IMG/VR virus record: IMGVR_UViG_3300034375_003529
Coordinates: 1 to 21,202 of that record
Length of the DNA: 21,202 bases
Reading direction: 5' to 3' (one strand)
Origin: a virus
Position numbers and translations under genes: made by a program
Notes under the pieces: generated by a model
Told to the model about the DNA's origin: nothing
Seen by the model: only the letters and a program-made list of their open reading frames with translations
Database searches by the model: none
In this document: positions 8,769 to 17,178 of the stretch, piece by piece
Layout of the letters: each line of letters opens with the position of its first letter
Numbering within the stretch: the first letter of the stretch is position 1

Positions 8769-11088
8769 TTTTGATGTCTGTGTGCCAAAGGTAGCGGCAA
8801 AGCTGCCTGACCAGGTAAAGAAAGCACTTACCGAATCGGTAGAGCCTGATCGTGTGCTCGATGAATACATAGCCACCATCTCTAGAGAGAAAAGAGAGGC
8901 GGCATTCCAGGCTGTGCGCCTATCTGATGCAGTAAAAGACGTATCTAAACATCCTGACGGCCCGTTTTACGGCATGATGGCGATGTTGACCAAGGACAAC
9001 CGGGGCGCTGCTGGCTACAAAAACGTAGAGTTTCTGGGTAGGTACTATAATAACCTGCTGCAATCCAAGAACGCCAAGATGCTAGAGCGCTTCCGCGCAA
9101 AAGGCTTGGGCTTTCTGACTGACGAAGAAAACTTGCAAAAGTTTGTTCGTGCTATTTATGGCGAGACTACTGACGACGCGGTAATCAATGCGGCTGCCAA
9201 AGACTGGCTAGAGACTACAGAGCTTATTCGCCAGCTAAAGAATAGGAACGGCGCGGCTATTTCTAAGAACGATAGGTTCCTGATGCCGCAGCACCATGAT
9301 GCAAGAGCGGTCCAGAATGCTGGCAAAGAAGCTTGGGTAAATTACATGAAGCGTGAGGGCGTGTTAGATCGTGCTCGTATGCTTGATGATGCTGGCGAAC
9401 CTTTATCAGATAAACAGCTTGATGACTTACTTAACTACTCATATGAGTCAATTACGACACATGGCCTCAATAAGCTAGAGGATTTAGCAGTGCCAAGGCT
9501 GGGCAGAAAGCTGTCTAGGCGTGGATCTGAGCGCCGTGTTCTCTATTTTAAGACAGCAGATTCATACATTGATTACCAAAAAGACTTTGGGCGTGGCGAT
9601 CTGTTCTCAATATTTACTGACTACCTTGAAGCAAGCGCTAACGATATTGCGCTACTAGAGCGCATGGGGCCAAACCCTAACGATACATACAAGGCTATGT
9701 TTGCGTATTACGACAAACAAAAGCTATTTACGCCAAGCCAAAAGAAGATGGTTGAGGCTACGTTTAACGTCGTATCGGGCAAAACAAATCAAGGCGAGAT
9801 TACGAGCACTGCTGACTTCTTCCAAGGATTCCGCAATGTTATCACCGCATCTACGTTAGGCAGCGCATTCTTGTCGTCGATATCTGATGTGGGCTTTCAG
9901 ACACTAACGGCAAAGATGAACGGATTGCCGGCCATGAAGATTCTCATGGGGCAGCTGCGTAGTCTGGCGCCAGGCGATATTGAAAGCCAAAGAATCGCTG
10001 CACAGATTGGTTTAGGCGCGGAGGCTTGGATTACTAGGACACACGCAAGCAATCGGTACGGCGATGTCTACGGTACTGGCATGACTGCAAAAGTAGCAGA
10101 AGGCGTTATGCGCGCATCACTACTCAAGCCTTGGACAGATGGCGGCAGAAAGTCATTTACCATCGAGTTTGCTGGCTTGTTGGGCAGAAACTTTGGCAAA
10201 AAGTTTAACGAGCTAGATCCAAACCTAATTCGCGCTATGCAGACTTACGACATTACGGAAGCTGATTGGGCGCAGTTTAGGCGTACAACACTGCTTAAGC
10301 ATAATGGCGGCGTATATGCGGATATGACGCAACCAGGCGGCAAGAAGTTTCACCAGATGATTATGTCTGAGGTTGATTACGCAGTACCCACACCGGATGC
10401 CAGAGTGCGAGCCATTACTACTGGCGGCTTGCAGCGCGGAACTGTGTCCGGCGAGGCATGGCGATCTGCGTTTATGATTAAGTCGTTCCCGCTAACGATT
10501 GCTACTACGCATTTTTATCGAGCTGGTATGCTCGGCTCTTCTGGATTCAAGCCAGGCTACTTTGGCGCCATGCTCGCAACTACATGGGCGTTAGGTGCTA
10601 TTGCGCTCCAGGCTAAGGATATCGCTAAGGGCAAAGACCCAAGACCAATGAATACACCGGAGTTTTGGGCGGCAGCGCTTCAGCAGGGCGGCGGCCTAGG
10701 AATCATGGGTGACTTTGTATTCTCTGATGTCAACCGATTTGGCGGGGGGATAAGTGAAACTCTTACAGGTCCAGCAGGTGAGCTACTTGATACCACGGCT
10801 AAGTTTACTCTTGGTAATTTTAGGGAGTTAGTGCAAGGCGAAGAAACGCACATCCTTAAAGAGGCTTCTCAGATAGCAGAAAGATATACGCCTAGTACCT
10901 GGCAGGTGCATTTGCTTAAGCAGGGTTTGTTTGACCAACTGGAAATGATGGCAGATCCGGAGGCGGAAAAGAAGTATCGACGCCTTATGCGAAAGGAATA
11001 TACAGAGTACAATCGGGATTACTGGTGGCGCCCAGGTGAACTAGCGCCCAGACGTGCTCCTGAGTTTGAGGGAATTATTGAGGACTAA
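8761..11088 (+). CDS. large internal virion/ejection protein, second half of a gp16-like pair
   Basis: A 775-residue protein starting at GTG 8761 behind GGAGGT. It is helical and mixed in charge, with recognisable blocks such as KDNRGAAGYKNVEFLGRYY (about residues 76-95), DRFLMPQHHD, a Gly/Ser-rich hydrophobic stretch near residue 365 (STLGSAFLSSISDVGF), and a probable membrane-active segment near residue 600 (YFGAMLATTWALGAIALQA). Proteins of this type are found in many podophages as the largest internal or DNA-ejection protein, after the gp14- and gp15-like genes. Together with the preceding gene it gives 1441 residues, close to T7 gp16 (1318). A split gp16 equivalent is therefore plausible, but I cannot show homology by eye. 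It overlaps the upstream gene by 8 bases. Confidence 0.77.
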   Translation: MSSFDVCVPKVAAKLPDQVKKALTESVEPDRVLDEYIATISREKREAAFQAVRLSDAVKDVSKHPDGPFYGMMAMLTKDNRGAAGYKNVEFLGRYYNNLLQSKNAKMLERFRAKGLGFLTDEENLQKFVRAIYGETTDDAVINAAAKDWLETTELIRQLKNRNGAAISKNDRFLMPQHHDARAVQNAGKEAWVNYMKREGVLDRARMLDDAGEPLSDKQLDDLLNYSYESITTHGLNKLEDLAVPRLGRKLSRRGSERRVLYFKTADSYIDYQKDFGRGDLFSIFTDYLEASANDIALLERMGPNPNDTYKAMFAYYDKQKLFTPSQKKMVEATFNVVSGKTNQGEITSTADFFQGFRNVITASTLGSAFLSSISDVGFQTLTAKMNGLPAMKILMGQLRSLAPGDIESQRIAAQIGLGAEAWITRTHASNRYGDVYGTGMTAKVAEGVMRASLLKPWTDGGRKSFTIEFAGLLGRNFGKKFNELDPNLIRAMQTYDITEADWAQFRRTTLLKHNGGVYADMTQPGGKKFHQMIMSEVDYAVPTPDARVRAITTGGLQRGTVSGEAWRSAFMIKSFPLTIATTHFYRAGMLGSSGFKPGYFGAMLATTWALGAIALQAKDIAKGKDPRPMNTPEFWAAALQQGGGLGIMGDFVFSDVNRFGGGISETLTGPAGELLDTTAKFTLGNFRELVQGEETHILKEASQIAERYTPSTWQVHLLKQGLFDQLEMMADPEAEKKYRRLMRKEYTEYNRDYWWRPGELAPRRAPEFEGIIED

Positions 11089-11090
11089 AC

Positions 11091-13385
11091 ATGACAGTAT
11101 CCAGCAGCACTAGCTCTGTTAGCTACTCCGGCAACGGTGCAACGACCGGGTTTTCGTATACGTTCAAGATATTCGCGGACAGCGATCTTGTCGTCTCGCT
11201 CAAGAACGATACAACTGGCGTATCTACCACGCAAACTCTGACTACTGATTACACTGTATCGGGCGCAGGTAGCGATTCTGGCGGAAATGTCACATTTGTC
11301 ACAGCTCCACCTAGCGGCAACACTGTCATCATTCGTCGCGTACTGCCTTATACACAAGAGACTGATTACACAGAGAACGATCCATTCCCAGCTGCAGCGC
11401 ATGAAGATGCACTTGATAAGCTGACCATGCTGACCCAGCAGAATCGTGATGAGGATGCGATCAAGCTGCCCGATGGCGATGTTACCTCTGGTATCAACAA
11501 TGTGGTGCCTAACGTCGTAGATCGAGCTAATACGCTGCTGGGCTTTGATGCTACCGGCAATGTCATCGTCGAGCCGTTTACATCAAGCAGCTTAACCACA
11601 TCCATTACTCAGCAGGCATTGACAGGCGATGGCTCTACAACGGCGTTTACCTTGGCGTCTAATCCTGGCGCTGCGGGTGTTGGCGTATCTATCTACATTG
11701 ATGGCGTTTACCAGGAGCGTGATACCTACAGCATTAGCAGCACTACGCTAACCTTTACCGAGGCACCGCCAGACAATGCCAGCATCGAGGTGCTGAACTA
11801 TCGCATAACAGATATCGGCACAGCTAGTGCTAATAATGTATCAATTACTGACTCAGGCGGTTACTACACATCGAACAATGTTGAGGGCGCACTTCAAGAA
11901 ACAGCGCAATCACAAAATATCGTATATACACCCGCTGGTACTGGCGCAGTTAATAGCACAGTACAGGCCAAGCTAAGAGAAAGCGTTAGCGTCAAGGACT
12001 TTGGTGCTGTTGGTGATGGCACGACTGATGATACTGCGGCTATTCAGGCGGCTATTGACTCAATAACAACTGGAAATGTTTATGTGCCATCAGGCACTTA
12101 TAAAATTACTGATTCAATTTCAATAGGTGATAACAAAGGTATTATTGGCAATTCGCTCAACTCGTCAATTATTGAATTTGATTATTCAACAACAGGCAAG
12201 CCAATACTTGATGTCTCTGGTCTTTTTATAACGGTTAAAGAGCTACAGTTAAAATATAGCTCTCTACCTCCGTCAACAGATACTAATGCTTTTTGTATAG
12301 CGTTTGATGATTTTGATGGGAATACTGCTTGGTCAACTTTTGAGAATATATATCTTCATCAGTGTTTTGGTGGAATCGGTGAAAACAGCACCAGCACTGC
12401 AAACATTTTTAACAATGTTTTTGTCAACGTAAACATTAGAAACTTTACCGGCTGGGCCTTTCAGATAGATAACGCCGCAAATTCTGGTCAAACGATAGAG
12501 CAGTTATATATCAATAATAACTGGGATCGTGGATCTGGCTTGGTTGCTAATGACTGCCTTGGATTGTTTGAGTATCAGGGCGGTGTTCATGGCGTTATAG
12601 ATACGATTAATTTTGAATTTGCGAATCCTTCAAGTTCAACACCAATCATATTAAGTAGTGATAACAGAATTACAGTCAATCATTTTTATCTTGAAGAGCT
12701 AACATATCAGGCGTCAGCTCCGGCAAGTGTTGCTCTTGGCGGCTCTGGTTCTGCTTTTGTTATTAATAACTTTTATATGAATAGTGTCACTGCTGATTCA
12801 ACACAAAGCACATTTGATATTTTTAGAATTAGTGGTGAGTCTAGGGTTTGGATTAATGCCGCGACAATAGAAAGTGATTGCGATTTTTCTGGTGTAACTG
12901 GTGATGTGTCATGGCTAAATCTTTCTAGCTCCGTTGATCCGAGCAATACACGGGTCTATGTCTTTAATGCTGATGATCAATCTAATGACATTGATGAGAT
13001 TATTAGAGCAGACGTACAAAATGATCGTCCAGCAGTCAGACAATTTAACGATAGAATCTTTAATTATGAGACTAGGGCAGCCATATCTGATGATGCGGCT
13101 ATTTCATTTGCTCCATCGCAAGAACAAGGCATATTGGTTGTTAACTCAAATAACAATGTAGCTTATTCGGCAATGATATTTTTTAATGTAAATTCTGGCG
13201 GCGCTGAGTGCGAATTAATTCATGGCGCTAATGCTACTGTTGGAACGTCTGCTTTATCGGGTACGACTGGCACAGATACAAAAATCAATTTGGCGGCTGT
13301 GACTGATGGGAATATCTATATAGAAAATAGATCCGGCGGCACTATATTTGTTTATCCGACAATCTTAGCTGGTCATATGCAGTGA
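11091..13385 (+). CDS. tail fibre: T7-type anchor plus pectate-lyase-like beta-helix
   Basis: A 764-residue receptor-binding protein. Residues about 1-150 fit the T7 gp17 N-terminal anchor: a beta domain (YTFKIFADSDLVVSLKND), then GNTVIIRRVLPYTQETDY and a helix beginning HEDALDKLTMLTQQ. A second small beta domain spans about 175-250 (DGSTTAFTLASNPG, IYIDGVYQERDTY), followed by NNVEGALQETAQ. A pectate-lyase-type beta-helix starts near residue 295 (SVKDFGAVGDGTTDDTAAIQ). The last 98 residues (667-764) form a domain also found in the gene at 15913. Such fibres bind and often cleave surface polysaccharide. Base composition drops sharply after about 12060, suggesting that the specificity part was exchanged. 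Confidence 0.88.
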   Translation: MTVSSSTSSVSYSGNGATTGFSYTFKIFADSDLVVSLKNDTTGVSTTQTLTTDYTVSGAGSDSGGNVTFVTAPPSGNTVIIRRVLPYTQETDYTENDPFPAAAHEDALDKLTMLTQQNRDEDAIKLPDGDVTSGINNVVPNVVDRANTLLGFDATGNVIVEPFTSSSLTTSITQQALTGDGSTTAFTLASNPGAAGVGVSIYIDGVYQERDTYSISSTTLTFTEAPPDNASIEVLNYRITDIGTASANNVSITDSGGYYTSNNVEGALQETAQSQNIVYTPAGTGAVNSTVQAKLRESVSVKDFGAVGDGTTDDTAAIQAAIDSITTGNVYVPSGTYKITDSISIGDNKGIIGNSLNSSIIEFDYSTTGKPILDVSGLFITVKELQLKYSSLPPSTDTNAFCIAFDDFDGNTAWSTFENIYLHQCFGGIGENSTSTANIFNNVFVNVNIRNFTGWAFQIDNAANSGQTIEQLYINNNWDRGSGLVANDCLGLFEYQGGVHGVIDTINFEFANPSSSTPIILSSDNRITVNHFYLEELTYQASAPASVALGGSGSAFVINNFYMNSVTADSTQSTFDIFRISGESRVWINAATIESDCDFSGVTGDVSWLNLSSSVDPSNTRVYVFNADDQSNDIDEIIRADVQNDRPAVRQFNDRIFNYETRAAISDDAAISFAPSQEQGILVVNSNNNVAYSAMIFFNVNSGGAECELIHGANATVGTSALSGTTGTDTKINLAAVTDGNIYIENRSGGTIFVYPTILAGHMQ
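13089..13382 (+). other. C-terminal fibre domain, copy 1 (shared with 16111-16410)
   Basis: Residues 667-764 of the first fibre align by eye with residues 67-166 of the short fibre protein at 15913-16413. Shared landmarks in order are a DDA..SF.P start, a G.L..N strand, MI.F.V, GTTG.D.K, and ENRSG near the end. The DNA is not obviously repeated, so the relationship is at protein level. Confidence 0.7.
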
Positions 13386-13394
13386 GGTTTAGCT

Positions 13395-13787
13395 ATGACC
13401 CTGACTAACTTCAACAATCTATACAGCTACAAGTACGATGCCTTTGGTCGTGACTCATGGCGCGTGTTGAGGTTGGATGAGCTGGGCCAGTATCAGGGCG
13501 ACTGCGAGGACTATGCGCTGTCTGTGCTGTTCTATGTTATCTGCAAGAAGTCATGGCTTAGATTCTGGATGCTGCTGTTTATATTCGAGGCCAAGCTGTG
13601 CTATGTGACAACCAAGAACGGCGGGGGCCATGCAGTGCTACGCTTTGGCGATATGTACATTGATAACTGGACCCAGGACTGGGTGAGCAAAGTTCAGATG
13701 GAAGAGCTAGGACACCAGTTTCACAATTGGAAATTCATCCCCACTACTGTCGCCATTAAGATGGTAATGGCAAAACTGAGAGGCTGA
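13395..13787 (+). CDS. transglutaminase-like cysteine protease homologue (BTLCP-type)
   Basis: A 130-residue protein with the layout of bacterial transglutaminase-like cysteine proteases. The nucleophile motif is GDCEDYALSVLF (C37), the histidine motif GGGHAVLRFGD (H79) and the aspartate motif MYIDNWT (D90), in the right order and spacing for a Cys-His-Asp triad. Between C37 and H79 lies a strongly hydrophobic stretch (LSVLFYVICKKSW, FWMLLFIFEAKLCYV), which could be core packing or membrane-associated. It has no signal peptide. A GAGG site precedes the start and it is followed one base later by the spike gene. A transglutaminase-fold protein inside the fibre cassette may process or cross-link fibre or host surface proteins. 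The substrate is unknown. Confidence 0.8.
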   Translation: MTLTNFNNLYSYKYDAFGRDSWRVLRLDELGQYQGDCEDYALSVLFYVICKKSWLRFWMLLFIFEAKLCYVTTKNGGGHAVLRFGDMYIDNWTQDWVSKVQMEELGHQFHNWKFIPTTVAIKMVMAKLRG

Positions 13788-13788
13788 T

Positions 13789-15891
13789 ATGGCATTAACG
13801 AAAGTACCAAACAGAATGATAAGTGAAGACGTTATTTATACGTTTAATTCTGTTTCTGAAATGGTGTCGGCCACAAGGTTGTTTGTCGGCAACAAAGTAA
13901 AAACGCTTGGGTATTATAGCGCTGGGGATGGTGGCGCTAATGAATACGATATCGTTGCCGCGTCTACAGGCACAGCCGATGGCGGATCATATATAGATTT
14001 AACAGGAAGTACCGGACAAGCAAAAGGATTGTTTTCTGATGGCATAGTAAACGTCAAGCAATTTGGCGCTAAGGGTGACGGCGTAACAGATGACTATACC
14101 GCCATAACCAATGCAGATGCTTATATGTCTTTCCGATACTTCAATAGCCAAAGCATTGTTTTGGATTTTCCTGCTAACTCAAGTGGAACTAGCAGATATG
14201 TTGTTGGGCAAACAATCACGCTCGATAGGAATGGCATTAAGTGGCGAGGTCCGCAAGGCGTCCGAAGAGCCAAGCCAGTAGCAATTGCCATTTTAGATTC
14301 GGCAACAGACACAGTTTTAATGGACTGTACTTCTGAATCACCAGCATTTGAAAACTTATCATTTGAAGGCTATGCAACAGATGATCGTACTGGCACTTTG
14401 GTTGAGCTTCATCCTAAGCCGCGTGTGCCTTACTCGTCTGAGCTGACCAATATCACGAGTACCTTTACCGTTGATACGTCTACCGATGTGCTGACACATT
14501 CCTCAGACTTCTTTACTCAGACGGGCAAAATTGTTCGCGTATCTTCAACAACGACACTGCCCTCTCCATTGGTCGCTGGGACTGACTACTTTGTCATTAG
14601 AGTCAGTTCTACTACGTGCAAGTTAGCAACAACACTCGACAACGCCAATGCTGGCACAGCGATTGACATTACAACTACAGGCAGCGGCACTCATACGTTA
14701 GCTCTTAGTCCGACCGCAAAATACAACTTTGAAGATGTTGATGCTGAATTCAACAACTGCAACTTTCAGTTCGCCACAGTCGCCACCAAGATTTTTGGTC
14801 GAGGCATATACATTGATACGTGTGAACATTTCCAAGTAAAAGTTGGCCTTGAGCTAGAAAGAGAGTCGGCATATCAAGAAGGCGAGTTTGACGATCAAAA
14901 GACAACAACGGGTCTTAGAAATTACATCATCCGAAACTCACGATTTCATGGCATGGGATCAACGTCTACTGTTGTTCGTAACGTAGGCACACAGAAAGAA
15001 AACTTCACTGGCGTCCTTTGTGATGGGAACATCATAGATACGACGTGCATGATCATGTTTGGCCCAATCAAGCGATCCAGCTTTGACAATCTGCATACAG
15101 GGATTAGCGATACTGTATTTGATGCCAACAGCAACATATCGTTTGGTGATGCGAGAGGTGGGTATACCGATGTATCTATTCGTGGAACCTATCTAGGTAA
15201 AAACAACGATACAACGGCCAAAGAGTTTATGATCACCAACTCATCTTATGCCTCAAAAAACATTAACTTCTCTGGATCTATAGCTGATGTTCGACGTGAC
15301 TTATTTAGATTTGAGGGATCGGTCGATACCGTAAATGTTGATGGATCATTTGCGAACGTACTAAGTGATAACGCAAGCGGCGGACCTTACAGCATTATCA
15401 AGCTACTCGGATCGACCGCTAAAAGTATTACGCTTGGTGGATCGGTTTCTGTTGATGGCTCATACACAAACAATGACGCGCTCATCTATGCTACATCGTC
15501 ATGCGTTGTTAGTGGCTACATTGGCACAGAAGGCTTGGCATTTGATCCTGATGAGTTTGATGCCGCAAGATTGCAATCTTCGGCAGGAGCGTCTGTGCGT
15601 CCCTGGGCGGCAAGCGATACCAACCCAACAGTATCGGGCAGAACATTCTGTATCACAGATACGGGTACGCTTACGATCACTGACTTTACTGGCGGGGAAC
15701 CGGGCAAAGAAATTACAGTGATATCAAAAGGCGCAATTACTTTTGATGTAACTGGCACAAATTTGAAAGGTGGCACTACTGACATCGTAACAGCAGACGG
15801 CGATACGACTCGATGGATCTGTGAGGATGGTACAATTTGGCGATTGCTTGGGTTTGTGGATATGTCTGCTGACAACTCTGGCGGCGCATAA
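13789..15891 (+). CDS. tailspike with pectate-lyase-like beta-helix
   Basis: A 700-residue spike. It lacks a T7-type anchor. Residues about 15-85 instead form a common spike N-terminal module (SVSEMVSATRLFVGNKVKTL then GYYSAGDGGANEYDIVA). The beta-helix begins near residue 85 (IVNVKQFGAKGDGVTDDYTA). Residues about 217-305 hold a small inserted beta module (VDTSTDVLTHSSDFFTQTGK, LVAGTDYFVIRVSSTTCKLA) interrupting the helix. The C-terminus (DTNPTVSGRTFCITD to ICEDGTIWRLLGFVD) is a small beta domain often seen at the ends of phage spikes. Probable role is binding to, and possibly depolymerising, capsule or O-antigen. Catalytic residues cannot be placed by eye. Confidence 0.85.
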   Translation: MALTKVPNRMISEDVIYTFNSVSEMVSATRLFVGNKVKTLGYYSAGDGGANEYDIVAASTGTADGGSYIDLTGSTGQAKGLFSDGIVNVKQFGAKGDGVTDDYTAITNADAYMSFRYFNSQSIVLDFPANSSGTSRYVVGQTITLDRNGIKWRGPQGVRRAKPVAIAILDSATDTVLMDCTSESPAFENLSFEGYATDDRTGTLVELHPKPRVPYSSELTNITSTFTVDTSTDVLTHSSDFFTQTGKIVRVSSTTTLPSPLVAGTDYFVIRVSSTTCKLATTLDNANAGTAIDITTTGSGTHTLALSPTAKYNFEDVDAEFNNCNFQFATVATKIFGRGIYIDTCEHFQVKVGLELERESAYQEGEFDDQKTTTGLRNYIIRNSRFHGMGSTSTVVRNVGTQKENFTGVLCDGNIIDTTCMIMFGPIKRSSFDNLHTGISDTVFDANSNISFGDARGGYTDVSIRGTYLGKNNDTTAKEFMITNSSYASKNINFSGSIADVRRDLFRFEGSVDTVNVDGSFANVLSDNASGGPYSIIKLLGSTAKSITLGGSVSVDGSYTNNDALIYATSSCVVSGYIGTEGLAFDPDEFDAARLQSSAGASVRPWAASDTNPTVSGRTFCITDTGTLTITDFTGGEPGKEITVISKGAITFDVTGTNLKGGTTDIVTADGDTTRWICEDGTIWRLLGFVDMSADNSGGA

Positions 15892-15912
15892 AGAAATCAA
15901 TTTGAGGTTGAT

Positions 15913-16413
15913 ATGACTATTAAACATTTAGGCGGCATCTTCGGGCGAAACCCAACATTCAATGATGTCGATATTGAAGGTGATGTAACAGTTTCTACTG
16001 ACAACACTTCCGACTTGGGGACTAGCACAAATTCATTCAAAGATATTTATCTTAAAAATGACATTGTGATCAACGGCCACAAGATGAGTGCAAATACGGC
16101 TACCATCGCTGACGATGCAGTTGGATCATTTACACCACCGATGAATGGTGGCTTTTTGCTAATTAACCTAGGCCCCTTGAGCGCATTCCCCGGCGGCAGT
16201 AGTTTTGTTGGAATGATTCATTTTGATGTCGGTAGCTCTTTGGCAATCGCTAAAGTTACCACTGGCACAGGCTCGAATTTAAATGTAACAACTTCTGATG
16301 TCGATGGCACTACTGGGGCAGATAATAAGGTCACAGTTGCCGTTCAGTCTGGCGTGGTGAAGGTTGAGAACAGATCAGGAGCTTCTCACGCTTTTCATCT
16401 TACATTCTTATAG
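15913..16413 (+). CDS. short tail fibre/tip protein
   Basis: A 166-residue protein. Residues 1-58 are a linker/head with repeated beta pattern (LGGIFGRNPTFNDVDIEGDV, DNTSDLGTSTNSFKDIYLKN), a type common at the starts of fibre-associated proteins in environmental phages. Residues 67-166 match the C-terminal domain of the first fibre. It has a GAGG site upstream and lies directly after the spike gene. It is probably a separately encoded tip or capping subunit of the fibre complex, or a remnant left by fibre exchange. Confidence 0.78.
   Translation: MTIKHLGGIFGRNPTFNDVDIEGDVTVSTDNTSDLGTSTNSFKDIYLKNDIVINGHKMSANTATIADDAVGSFTPPMNGGFLLINLGPLSAFPGGSSFVGMIHFDVGSSLAIAKVTTGTGSNLNVTTSDVDGTTGADNKVTVAVQSGVVKVENRSGASHAFHLTFL
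16111..16410 (+). other. C-terminal fibre domain, copy 2 (shared with 13089-13382)
   Basis: This stretch encodes residues 67-166 of the short fibre protein and carries the same ordered landmarks as the last 98 residues of the first fibre: DDA..SF.P, MI.F.V, GTTGADNK and VENRSG. Confidence 0.7.
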
Positions 16414-16421
16414 GTGCAATC

Positions 16422-16583
16422 ATGGCATATCAAGCTGAATTACAAAGTGGCAATCATTGGATTGTGATTGAGACAGATGAGCAGGGTACAGTTGTAGAAG
16501 TAAAAACTGTGTTTTGCAATCAAGAACACAACACTGAAGCGGATGCAATAGCACTAGCTTCATATGAGCCAGCAGGAGACTAA
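16422..16583 (+). CDS. small hypothetical protein, 53 residues
   Basis: The ORF starts ATG GCA TAT CAA and stops with TAA at 16581-16583. The product begins MAYQAELQSGNHWIVIETDE and ends SYEPAGD. It is acidic and beta-type at the N-terminus, with one cysteine. An AGGTG site lies 6 bases upstream, and the gene fits exactly between its neighbours (8 and 3 base gaps), which argues that it is real despite its size. Function unknown; the position suggests a fibre- or virion-associated accessory. Confidence 0.7.
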   Translation: MAYQAELQSGNHWIVIETDEQGTVVEVKTVFCNQEHNTEADAIALASYEPAGD

Positions 16584-16586
16584 ACC

Positions 16587-16904
16587 ATGTCAGGCGAAGT
16601 AACAAAGAACATTACAGCTCAGAACACATTCAGCGATGAGATTACCATACAGGGATACTTTAACGTCTCTGTCACTGGTATTGCTGGCGGCACGGAAGTC
16701 ACAGTGCAGCGACAAACAGGCGTGGATGGCACTACATTCACAGACGTTGACTCGTTTACTGCTGATACTGAGACGTATGGCTATGAGCCAGAGGCAGTTC
16801 AGTATAAGATTGGCGTCAAGACAGGCGACTTTGGTTCAGGCACCTGCAAGGTACGCTTGGGACTGATTGGCCGGGGCCATGGCACTACTACTCCGATTCG
16901 ATGA
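16587..16904 (+). CDS. small beta-rich virion-type protein
   Basis: A 105-residue protein, mostly beta strands, with the pattern GYFNVSVTGIAGGTEVTVQR, DGTTFTDVDSFTADTETYGY, then EPEAVQYKIGVKTGDFGSGTC and VRLG. This looks like a single immunoglobulin- or jelly-roll-like domain, as in decoration or fibre-accessory proteins seen near the lysis genes of other phages. I cannot give it a family name. An AGGAG site precedes the start. The TGA stop ends one base before the next start codon. Confidence 0.72.
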   Translation: MSGEVTKNITAQNTFSDEITIQGYFNVSVTGIAGGTEVTVQRQTGVDGTTFTDVDSFTADTETYGYEPEAVQYKIGVKTGDFGSGTCKVRLGLIGRGHGTTTPIR

Positions 16905-16905
16905 T

Positions 16906-17178
16906 ATGGACGATCAAGCGGTACGACTTAACAGGATCGAAACCAAGCTAGATAAGCTGGCTGAAGCCATGACGATGATCGCCAGGGTTGATGAGAAGCT
17001 AACGGCTGGCAGCGCTCGCATTGACCGACTTGAGTATCGCCTCGATGAATACGAAGGCGACCTCGATAGCGTGAAGGGCATTGTCGGTTATAACGAGCAG
17101 AGCGTGAAAATCGCAGAGCGCTTTATCTGGATTCTTATCTCGTCGATCATTGGCCTCGCTACCTACTATGTTAGATAA
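16906..17178 (+). CDS. membrane-anchored coiled-coil protein beside the holin
   Basis: A 90-residue protein. ATG 16906 is chosen because it starts one base after the upstream stop; a TTG extension to 16867 is less likely. Residues about 5-65 are charged and heptad-like (VRLNRIETKLDKLAEAMTMI, LTAGSARIDRLEYRLDEYEG), and residues about 71-88 form one membrane helix (FIWILISSIIGLATYYV) ending in VR. Small tail-anchored coiled-coil proteins next to holins resemble XhlA-type accessory lysis proteins. A holin-regulating role is inferred from context. It overlaps the holin start by 11 bases. Confidence 0.75.
   Translation: MDDQAVRLNRIETKLDKLAEAMTMIARVDEKLTAGSARIDRLEYRLDEYEGDLDSVKGIVGYNEQSVKIAERFIWILISSIIGLATYYVR

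Noticed and set aside
15365-15721. 118-codon alternative-frame ORF inside the spike gene
   Set aside because: Start has no ribosome site and the sequence is irregular; it is a shadow of the beta-helix coding frame.
13395-16413. Diversity-generating retroelement near the fibre genes, as in BPP-1-type podophages
   Set aside because: No reverse transcriptase gene and no template/variable repeat pair are visible in the window.
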